Shown here one piece after another: positions 1-5,145 of a stretch of 5,859 nt of DNA (position 1 is its first letter; each line of letters begins with the position of its first letter). The stretch is taken from contig CAZZIZ010000204.1 of NCBI GenBank assembly GCA_964654535.1, positions 1 to 5,859 on the forward strand, in the 5' to 3' direction. Position numbers and translations under genes: made by a program. This stretch comes from CAZZIZ01 sp964654535 (GTDB taxonomy: Bacteria > Bacteroidota > Bacteroidia > Chitinophagales > UBA2359). The notes beneath the pieces were generated by a model that saw only the letters and a program-made list of their open reading frames with translations, was not told the DNA's origin and ran no database searches.

Positions 1-21
1 AACATTTCACTCCTATTTCCT

Positions 22-51
22 TTCGACAACAGCACTTGAGGCTTATCTTTG
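22..51 (+). promoter_or_regulatory. Candidate Bacteroidota-type promoter of the CPMC protein gene
   Basis: TATCTTTG at 44-51 matches the Bacteroidota -7 consensus TAnnTTTG exactly. A TTC at 22-24, one base from the TTG of the -33 box, lies 19 bases upstream, which is suitable spacing. Only four bases separate the -7 box from the GTG start at 56, so the transcript would begin at or next to the start codon. This is motif matching by eye and no transcription start is known. Confidence 0.45.
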
Positions 52-55
52 TGTC

Positions 56-310
56 GTGAAAATTCTACTCCGAATTCAATACATTGTATTCTCTGGACTG
101 CTCTTGCTTGTATCAGGAGTAGAGCTCTTAGCGCAATGTCCCATGTGTAGAGCCGCCGCTGAATCGAACCTTAAAGAAGGAGGAACAGCTGGAGCTGGAC
201 TTAACGCCGGTATCTTATACCTCTTCTTTACGCCCTACATTCTCGTGGGGACTATTGGTTTCTTGTGGTGGTGGAACAAGCGTAAAAAGGAGAATCAGAC
301 CTCTTTATAA
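56..310 (+). CDS. Small CPMC-motif membrane protein, function unknown
   Basis: The product is 84 residues. Residues 1-27 look like a signal peptide or first membrane segment, with basic residues K2 and R6, a hydrophobic run at about 9-25, and a Bacteroidota-like LLAQ ending. C28-P-M-C31 follows immediately. A short Gly/Ala-rich linker (42-52) leads to a second membrane segment at about 53-73 ending in three tryptophans, then a basic tail from N74 (NKRKK) that should stay in the cytoplasm. The CxxC pair would then face the periplasm, where it could bind a metal or undergo thiol-disulfide exchange; that is inference. The start is GTG, and no ATG lies upstream in frame. The frame is open back to base 2, so a start outside the window cannot be excluded, although a good -7 box at 44-51 argues for GTG 56. 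I recall similar short CPMC proteins in other Bacteroidota but know no function. The last 16 bases overlap the convergent tag gene. Confidence 0.75.
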   Translation: MKILLRIQYIVFSGLLLLVSGVELLAQCPMCRAAAESNLKEGGTAGAGLNAGILYLFFTPYILVGTIGFLWWWNKRKKENQTSL

Positions 311-852
311 CGAAAGCAGTTGGTCGTGTGGTCATTGACCATCCCAGCGGCCTGCATATACGCATAGCAAATCGTACTCCCAACAAACTTAAATCCTCGC
401 TTCTTCAAGTCTTTACTCATAGCATCAGACTCGGGCGTATTGGCGGGAACATCGCTCATTTTCTTCCATTTGTTCTTCTTGACTTTATGATTGGTAAACT
501 GCCAGATGTACTTGTCAAAGCTCCCAAACTCCTTCTGAACCGCTATAAATGCCTGGGCATTGGTGATGGTAGCCTTGATTTTGAGCCGATTTCGCACTAT
601 TTCTGAGTTTTCCATCAGTTTTTCCGCACGTTTTGCCGTGAATTTCGCCACTTTCTGCACGTCGAAATTTGCGAAAGCTTTTCTGAATCCTTCTCGCTTT
701 TTTAAGATGGTAATCCAGCTTAAACCCGCCTGAAACGTGTCTAAAACAAGGTATTCGAAGTGAATCTTATCGTCGTGTACGGGCACCCCCCACTCCTCGT
801 CATGGTAATAAACATGGTCTCCATAGGTGCTTGTCCAGTCGCATCTAGTCAT
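295..852 (-). CDS. tag: DNA-3-methyladenine glycosylase I
   Basis: This cytoplasmic base-excision repair enzyme removes 3-methyladenine from alkylated DNA and leaves an abasic site. The product is 185 residues, close to the 187 of E. coli Tag, and aligns with it almost without gaps. The zinc ligands of the family are all present: C4, H17, H175 and C179. Base-pocket residues Y16 and W46 are kept, in YHDEEWGVP (16-24) and QAGLSWITILKKR (41-53). The helix-hairpin-helix region is around 85-99, and the KKRGFKFVGSTIC block is at 150-162. The residue matching E. coli Glu38, which contacts the methylated base, is Asp38 here, a conservative change. The ATG start fits the family N-terminus. I see no Shine-Dalgarno site and no clear promoter upstream. 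The gene converges with the CPMC gene and shares 16 bases with it, so there is no room for a separate terminator between them. The family call is secure. Confidence 0.96.
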   Translation of the reverse strand: MTRCDWTSTYGDHVYYHDEEWGVPVHDDKIHFEYLVLDTFQAGLSWITILKKREGFRKAFANFDVQKVAKFTAKRAEKLMENSEIVRNRLKIKATITNAQAFIAVQKEFGSFDKYIWQFTNHKVKKNKWKKMSDVPANTPESDAMSKDLKKRGFKFVGSTICYAYMQAAGMVNDHTTNCFRYKEV

Positions 853-870
853 ATCTGAAGTTTTGTCCCC

Positions 871-900
871 TTGATTTTAGTCGTATTTAAACTATATTTA
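871..900 (+). promoter_or_regulatory. Candidate promoter for the 29-residue microprotein
   Basis: TTG at 871-873 is followed after 19 bases by TATATTTA at 893-900, one mismatch from TAnnTTTG. Transcription would start near 905 and give a leader of roughly 90 bases before the ATG at 997. The region is AT-rich, so a chance match is quite possible. Confidence 0.35.
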
Positions 901-910
901 GTATTGAGAG

Positions 911-934
911 CAAAGAAAAGCAATCTTTTCGTTG
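911..934 (+). other. Stem-loop in the presumed leader of the microprotein
   Basis: GAAAAG (915-920) pairs with CTTTTC (925-930) around the four-base loop CAAT. After one A-G mismatch, CAA (911-913) pairs with TTG (932-934). It would lie near the 5' end of a transcript from the 871-900 promoter. It is not followed by a T-run on either strand, so it does not look like a terminator. The stem is AT-rich and may be fortuitous. Confidence 0.3.
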
Positions 935-996
935 AAGCACCACTTCTCCTAATCGATAGCTCGAGCGACAGAATTTTTAACCATAATTTTTTAGTT

Positions 997-1086
997 ATGA
1001 AAAAGGAATACATCCTTGGGATCTTAGTAATGGCCATGTTCGTTGCTACGGTAATCTATTTAGGCATTCAACTGAATGCACACTAG
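997..1086 (+). CDS. Probable 29-residue single-pass membrane microprotein
   Basis: ATG at 997 opens a 29-residue frame ending in TAG at 1084-1086. The peptide starts MKKEY, then carries about 20 hydrophobic residues (about 6-25, including VMAMFVATVIYLG), and ends in NAH. The charge pattern predicts a cytoplasmic N-terminus and one membrane span. The frame is open further upstream to a TTG at 871, but the added residues read like translated non-coding DNA, so I prefer the ATG. In support are the compact charge-then-hydrophobic design, its position as the only plausible gene in the 853-1142 gap, and a candidate promoter upstream. Against it are its shortness and the lack of a recognisable family. 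Its size resembles small subunits of membrane complexes, but I cannot assign it to one. It converges with folD 56 bases downstream. Confidence 0.42.
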   Translation: MKKEYILGILVMAMFVATVIYLGIQLNAH

Positions 1087-1099
1087 AACAATCCCTACT

Positions 1100-1143
1100 A
1101 TTTCCAGAACCCCCCTCTTCGGAAATGTTGAATGTTTTTCAAC
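1100..1143. terminator. Two adjacent stem-loops between convergent genes, possible terminator
   Basis: The first stem pairs ATTTCC (1100-1105) with GGAAAT (1121-1126). It continues past a bulged A1106 with GAA/TTC (1107-1109 with 1118-1120) and has a loop of six C, a T and a C. The second stem, GTTGAA (1127-1132) with TTCAAC (1138-1143), starts on the next base and has loop TGTTT. Its last base is also the last base of the folD stop codon. Neither has a proper T-run directly after it on either strand; the nearest is TTTTT at 1135-1139. The position between the converging microprotein and folD genes suggests a shared transcription end, but the form is not canonical. Confidence 0.28.
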
Positions 1144-2018
1144 TAATGGGAGTGTTGTGTCGCCTGTAAGGTATTTTTCATTAACGAAATTACCGTAAGC
1201 GGACCCACACCACCTGGTACGGGTGTGATATGACTGCATTTGGCAGCTACGGTATCATAGTCTACATCTCCCACAAGTCGAAATCCTCTCTTTTTGGTGA
1301 CGTCTTCGACGCGGTGAATACCTACGTCAATTACGACAGCACCATCTTTAACCATTTCCGCGGTAACAAATTTGGGCTTACCAATTGCCACTATAAGTAT
1401 GTCTGCTTGTTGGGTAATTTTTTGTAAGTCCCTGGTTCGACTGTGACATAGCGTTACAGTAGCGTTACCCGTCTTTGCCTTGCGCGAAAGCAATATGCTG
1501 ATGGGTGTGCCGACTATATTGCTACGTCCCAAAACCACGCAGTGTTTTCCGCTGGTCTCGATGTTGTTTCTTTCGAGCAACTGGATAATGCCGTATGGTG
1601 TAGCAGGCAGAAATGCTGGCAGCCCCTGGGTCATACGCCCGATGTTTAAAGGATGAAATCCATCTACATCTTTGCGGTGATCTATGGCCAAGGTTACTTT
1701 ATCTGCATCGATATGATCGGGTAGTGGTAACTGCACGATGAAACCATCGACCGAAGGGTCTTGGTTTAGTTCGTCTACTTTTTTAAGCAACTCTTCTTCT
1801 GTTGCACTTTCGTCTAACTCTATTAAGGTCGATTTGAACCCAACATAATCGCAGAGCTTTATTTTATGACCTACGTATGTTTTGCTGGCGCCATCGCTAC
1901 CCACCAGAATGGCTGCAAGGTGCGGAGCACGCTGGCCATTGGCTACTATCTTTTCTACTTCTGCTTTTAGTTCTTCTTTGAGTTCGGCGGCGAGCTTCTT
2001 TCCGTCTAGTTTCTGCAT
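1143..2018 (-). CDS. folD: Bifunctional methylenetetrahydrofolate dehydrogenase / methenyltetrahydrofolate cyclohydrolase
   Basis: This cytoplasmic enzyme interconverts 5,10-methylene-, 5,10-methenyl- and 10-formyl-tetrahydrofolate with NADP(H), supplying one-carbon units for purines and formyl-methionine. The product is 291 residues, close to the usual 280-300. The N-terminal catalytic domain has SKTYVGHKIK (45-54) with the active-site pair Y48 and K52, then QLPLP (96-100) and KDVDGFHP (116-123) with D119. The PCTP motif reads PATP (138-141). The Rossmann cofactor domain shows GRSNIVGTP (164-172) and DVGI (231-234), and the C-terminal PVPGGVGP motif is at 266-273. All key residues are intact, so I expect activity. 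The start MQKLDGKKLA fits the family. It lies 36 bases after the lepA stop on the same strand, with no promoter seen between, so the two are probably co-transcribed. An AAGGA before the start is about 15 bases away, too far for a normal ribosome site. Confidence 0.97.
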   Translation of the reverse strand: MQKLDGKKLAAELKEELKAEVEKIVANGQRAPHLAAILVGSDGASKTYVGHKIKLCDYVGFKSTLIELDESATEEELLKKVDELNQDPSVDGFIVQLPLPDHIDADKVTLAIDHRKDVDGFHPLNIGRMTQGLPAFLPATPYGIIQLLERNNIETSGKHCVVLGRSNIVGTPISILLSRKAKTGNATVTLCHSRTRDLQKITQQADILIVAIGKPKFVTAEMVKDGAVVIDVGIHRVEDVTKKRGFRLVGDVDYDTVAAKCSHITPVPGGVGPLTVISLMKNTLQATQHSH

Positions 2019-2054
2019 CTGCTTAAAGCGTTTTCCTTTTGGGTTTATTCTTAA

Positions 2055-3848
2055 TTAGTCGTTGAGCTTAAGTACTGCCAAGAATGCTTGTTGTGGTACT
2101 TCTACCGAACCAATTTGACGCATTTTCTTCTTACCCTTTTTCTGTTTCTCGAGGAGCTTGCGCTTACGGGTTATATCTCCACCATAACATTTAGCAGTTA
2201 CATCCTTACGCATAGCGCTGAGTGTTTCACGGGCTATCACTTTGGTGCCTATGGTTGCCTGTATCGCAATCATAAATTGTTGTCTATTAATCAGCTCTTT
2301 GAGTTTCTTGCACATTTTCTTGCCGAAATTGTACGCGCGATCTTTATGAATCATTGCGGAAAGCGCATCGACTCGTTCGCCATTAAGTAGTACATCTAGC
2401 TTTACCAAATTGCCAGGTTTGAAACCGGTTACTTGATAATCGAAAGAAGCGTAACCACGGCTGATTGATTTTAACTTATCGTAAAAGTCAAAAACAATTT
2501 CCGCCAGCGGCAGCTCGAAAGTGAGTTCCACTCTAGTTTCCGAGAGATAGACCTGATTTTTTATGGTTCCTCGCTTTTCAATGCAGAGTGACATAATACT
2601 ACCTACGTACTCGGGCAAGCTGATTATCTGAGCATTGATATATGGCTCTTCAATATGCGCTATCGTAGTAGGGTCAGGTAAATCGGAGGGCGTATAAATC
2701 ATAAGCTCTTTACCTCTCGTTGTAAAGCACTTGTAAGTAACTTGTGGGACTGTTGTTATAATGGCCATATCGAACTCACGGTCCAAACGTTCCTGCACAA
2801 TTTCCAAGTGAAGCATTCCTAAAAAGCCACAACGGAAACCAAAGCCTAAGGCCAAAGAAGTTTCAGGTTCGTAAATCAGCGACGCATCGTTGAGTTGCAA
2901 TTTCTCCAAAGAGTCACGCAAATCTTCGTAGTCCGCCGAGTCGAGTGGATAGATGCCCGCAAAAACCATTGGCTTTACATCTTCGAAACCTTGTATTGCT
3001 TCTGTGCAAGGATTGTCCTTCAGTGTAATGGTTTCACCCACTTTTACTTCTGACGATTTTTTAATACCAGTAATAATGTAACCAACGTCTCCTGCCATCA
3101 GCTTATCGCGCGGTTCCATATCCATTCGCAGGATACCTATCTCGTCGGCAGAGTATTCACCACCGGTGTTTACGAACTTAATGGCATCGCCCTTATTGAT
3201 GGTGCCGTTGTAAATACGGAAGTAAACAATAACACCACGGTAAGAATTGAAAACAGAATCGAATACTAAACATTGCAATGGTTCGTCCACACTTCCTTCA
3301 GGTGGCGGAATACGATCAATTATCGCATCGAAAATTCCTTGCAAACCAATTCCCGCTTTTCCACTTGCTTCAAGTATTGATTCTCGATCGCAACCAATCA
3401 AATCAATAATTTGATCGGCGACTTCTTCAATCATCGCCCCGTCCATATCGATTTTGTTAATCACCGGAATGATCTCCAAATCGTTTTCCAAAGCGAGATA
3501 TAAATTAGAAATGGTCTGCGCCTGAATACCTTGGGTTGCATCTACCAAAAGCAATGCTCCTTCGCAAGCTGCAATCGATCGACTCACTTCGTAACTAAAA
3601 TCAACGTGACCAGGCGTATCAATTAAGTTCAGAACATATTTAGAACCATCGCCGTGTTTGTAGTCAAGTTGGATTGCGTGGCTCTTTATAGTAATGCCAC
3701 GTTCGCGCTCAATATCCATATCATCCAGCGCCTGATCTTGCATTTTACGCTCTGAGACCGTCTTAGTGTGCTCCAACAATCTGTCAGCCAGCGTACTTTT
3801 CCCGTGGTCGATATGGGCTATTATGCAGAAGTTACGGATGTGTTTCAT
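2055..3848 (-). CDS. lepA: Elongation factor 4, ribosome-associated GTPase
   Basis: LepA/EF4 is a translational GTPase that binds the ribosome; back-translocation and a part in 30S biogenesis have both been proposed. The product is 597 residues, against 599 in E. coli. GTPase motifs are complete: G1 AHIDHGKS (11-18), G2 RGIT (50-53), G3 DTPGH (77-81), G4 NKID (131-134) and a G5 SGK at about 162-164. EF-G-like domains II and III follow (about 190-370), then a domain V-like region (about 400-480) and the LepA-specific C-terminal domain. That last domain is marked by YGGDITRKRKLLEKQK and the terminal MRQIGSVEVPQQAFLAVLK. The protein lacks EF-G domain IV, as expected of EF4 and unlike EF-G. There is no signal peptide or frameshift. 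It is the first gene of a probable lepA-folD unit. A perfect -7 element ends eight bases before the ATG, so the mRNA may have almost no leader. Confidence 0.98.
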   Translation of the reverse strand: MKHIRNFCIIAHIDHGKSTLADRLLEHTKTVSERKMQDQALDDMDIERERGITIKSHAIQLDYKHGDGSKYVLNLIDTPGHVDFSYEVSRSIAACEGALLLVDATQGIQAQTISNLYLALENDLEIIPVINKIDMDGAMIEEVADQIIDLIGCDRESILEASGKAGIGLQGIFDAIIDRIPPPEGSVDEPLQCLVFDSVFNSYRGVIVYFRIYNGTINKGDAIKFVNTGGEYSADEIGILRMDMEPRDKLMAGDVGYIITGIKKSSEVKVGETITLKDNPCTEAIQGFEDVKPMVFAGIYPLDSADYEDLRDSLEKLQLNDASLIYEPETSLALGFGFRCGFLGMLHLEIVQERLDREFDMAIITTVPQVTYKCFTTRGKELMIYTPSDLPDPTTIAHIEEPYINAQIISLPEYVGSIMSLCIEKRGTIKNQVYLSETRVELTFELPLAEIVFDFYDKLKSISRGYASFDYQVTGFKPGNLVKLDVLLNGERVDALSAMIHKDRAYNFGKKMCKKLKELINRQQFMIAIQATIGTKVIARETLSAMRKDVTAKCYGGDITRKRKLLEKQKKGKKKMRQIGSVEVPQQAFLAVLKLND

Positions 3849-3856
3849 TGATCGCG

Positions 3857-3864
3857 CAAAAATA
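3857..3864 (-). promoter_or_regulatory. Candidate -7 element for lepA-folD
   Basis: On the minus strand this reads TATTTTTG, an exact match to TAnnTTTG. Eight bases separate it from the lepA ATG at 3848. No good TTG -33 box lies at the usual 17-21 base spacing; the nearest is TCG at 3888-3890, 23 bases away. The match is strong at -7 and weak at -33. Confidence 0.42.
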
Positions 3865-3865
3865 C

Positions 3866-3896
3866 TTGATTAACTAGAAGTATAGAGCGAACTTTG
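3866..3896 (+). promoter_or_regulatory. Candidate promoter of the acyltransferase gene
   Basis: TTG at 3866-3868 is followed after 20 bases by GAACTTTG at 3889-3896, one mismatch from TAnnTTTG. Transcription would begin near 3901-3903 and leave a leader of about 20 bases before the ATG at 3922. Its -33 box sits next to the opposite-facing lepA -7 element, so the two polymerase sites would overlap. Confidence 0.42.
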
Positions 3897-3921
3897 AGCC
3901 AATTATCACCATTAATAACAA

Positions 3922-5145
3922 ATGCTACAAGTCCCAGTCACATTATCGACCGAAACGAAGCACAGCTATCGAATAGATGCTGCTAGATTGGTCGATGAGC
4001 TCCCTGTAGCGCATTGGGACAGCATCGTTGGCGATGATACGCTCTTTCTACAAGCCAAATACCTGCGTCAAGTAGAACGCACCTTAGACGGCTCTATGAA
4101 CTTTTATTACGTGCTATTCTGGGAAGACGATTTACCTATTGGTATTTCTTACTTCCAAAGGATTCACATTAAAGGAACTGGAGTGCGTATGCAGCGAGAT
4201 TATTCCTTCAAGAAAAATCCGCTCTTGGCCACGGTTGAGCAGTTCAACAATTGGCTCAAGAAAAACATCAACCGCTTAAACATTCAATTGTTGGTGCAGG
4301 GCAATTCATTTATCTCTGGAGAGTACAGTAGTCGTTTCGTCGATTCGGTTTCAAAAGAACTCGGACACGAACTGATGCTGAAAGGAATAGAAACCATAAA
4401 GCAAGAAGAAAAGCAGCACACCATTAATATGGTGATGATAAAAGATTTTATTGCCGGATCTATGTCCGAGGACTCGGCCTTTGTAAAAAAAGGTTTTACA
4501 GAAGTAGAGTTGCAACCCAATATGGAATTGGACATTCGCCCCGAGTGGAAATCTGCCGAAGATTATCTGCAAGCAATGTCATCGAAGTATCGTGTACGTG
4601 CGCGTAGCGCGCGTAAGAAGGGCAAGGACTTAGTTGTCGAACCATTAGGTGTAAATGGTGCGAAGGAATACAGTCAGGAGATGTATCAGCTGTATCGAAA
4701 CATAGCGGAAGAAGCAGAATTCAATTTGGCATTTTTGGGGCCAGATTATTTCAGCATTATGAAAGAACGTCTGCCCGACAACTTCTTTTTAACCGCCTAC
4801 TTCGAAGAAGAAACGCTCATAGGATTCATCTCATACTTTATTCACGGGAAGGATATGGAAGCGCACTTTATGGGTTACGACAAAGCGCTAAACCGCAAGT
4901 ACAAACTCTATCAAAACGTCTTGTACGATTTGGTAGAAAGAGGCATTGAGGCTGGTGTTGAGCATATTGCTATGGGTAGAACCGCACTGGAAATCAAGAG
5001 TACAGTTGGCGCAGTTGGAGTGCCTATGAACTGCTACGTCAGACACGACAACAGTTTGAAAAATCAATTCCTAGGTTCTATTTTCCGTCAACTCAACAAC
5101 GAAACCTTCGTTCCGCGTAGTCCCTTTAAGAAAAAGAATGCTTAA
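3922..5145 (+). CDS. GNAT/FemAB-like acyltransferase, two-domain
   Basis: The product is 407 residues, without signal peptide or membrane span, so probably cytoplasmic. The layout resembles FemAB / BioF2-like acetyltransferases built from two GNAT-type folds. The first (about 25-180) opens with a FemAB-like stretch, FLQAKYLRQVE at 42-52, then YYVLFWEDDLPIGISYFQ. The second (about 200-395) has a basic segment SSKYRVRARSARKKGK (220-235), a GNAT-like strand pair FFLTAYFEEETLIGFISYF (288-306), and the family-like block GRTALEIKSTVGAVGVP (352-368). I recall related Bacteroidota proteins annotated only as GNAT N-acetyltransferase. FemAB relatives transfer amino acids in peptidoglycan synthesis and others act on lipids or sugars, so the substrate cannot be inferred here. 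ATG 3922 is chosen because a candidate promoter ends 25 bases before it. The last 20 bases overlap the convergent rsmE gene. The coding region is certain; the fold is likely; the substrate is unknown. Confidence 0.75.
   Translation: MLQVPVTLSTETKHSYRIDAARLVDELPVAHWDSIVGDDTLFLQAKYLRQVERTLDGSMNFYYVLFWEDDLPIGISYFQRIHIKGTGVRMQRDYSFKKNPLLATVEQFNNWLKKNINRLNIQLLVQGNSFISGEYSSRFVDSVSKELGHELMLKGIETIKQEEKQHTINMVMIKDFIAGSMSEDSAFVKKGFTEVELQPNMELDIRPEWKSAEDYLQAMSSKYRVRARSARKKGKDLVVEPLGVNGAKEYSQEMYQLYRNIAEEAEFNLAFLGPDYFSIMKERLPDNFFLTAYFEEETLIGFISYFIHGKDMEAHFMGYDKALNRKYKLYQNVLYDLVERGIEAGVEHIAMGRTALEIKSTVGAVGVPMNCYVRHDNSLKNQFLGSIFRQLNNETFVPRSPFKKKNA
4595..4615 (+). other. GC-rich hairpin inside the acyltransferase coding region
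   Basis: Bases 4595-4603 pair with 4607-4615 in a nine-pair stem with one T-G wobble (4599 with 4611) around the triloop GTA. It falls in codons for the basic segment at residues 225-232, rich in CGT arginine and GCG/GCGC runs. It may simply follow from codon choice in an Arg/Ala stretch, but it is one of the strongest local hairpins I see in the window. Confidence 0.35.

Noticed and set aside
128..148. Lipoprotein signal (lipobox) at C28 of the CPMC protein
   Set aside because: The residue before the cysteine is Gln, not Gly, Ala or Ser, so the canonical lipobox is not met.
329..341. Near-perfect palindrome TGGTCA-T-TGACCA as an operator or terminator
   Set aside because: It lies in the tag codons for the conserved VNDH segment and follows from that protein sequence; no T-run follows.
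328..606. Plus-strand 92-residue frame opposite tag
   Set aside because: It lies wholly antisense to a gene with complete active-site conservation and shows no recognisable motif.
871..996. Upstream extension of the microprotein to a TTG start, giving 71 residues
   Set aside because: The added residues have no domain-like pattern and include the candidate promoter and the hairpin; ATG 997 gives a compact membrane peptide.
849..1037. Minus-strand 62-residue frame whose stop overlaps the tag ATG as ATGA, as in translational coupling
   Set aside because: The peptide is basic and featureless and lies antisense to the better microprotein frame. The ATGA overlap alone is weak evidence.
2034..2038. 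AAGGA (minus strand) as the folD ribosome binding site
   Set aside because: It is about 15 bases from the ATG, too far for normal Shine-Dalgarno pairing, and Bacteroidota rarely use such sites.
2088..2390. Plus-strand 100-residue frame opposite the lepA 3' end
   Set aside because: It is a shadow of the conserved LepA C-terminal domain, with no family features of its own.
4284..4572. Two minus-strand frames inside the acyltransferase gene
   Set aside because: They overlap each other and a longer convincing gene; the compositions look like antisense translation.
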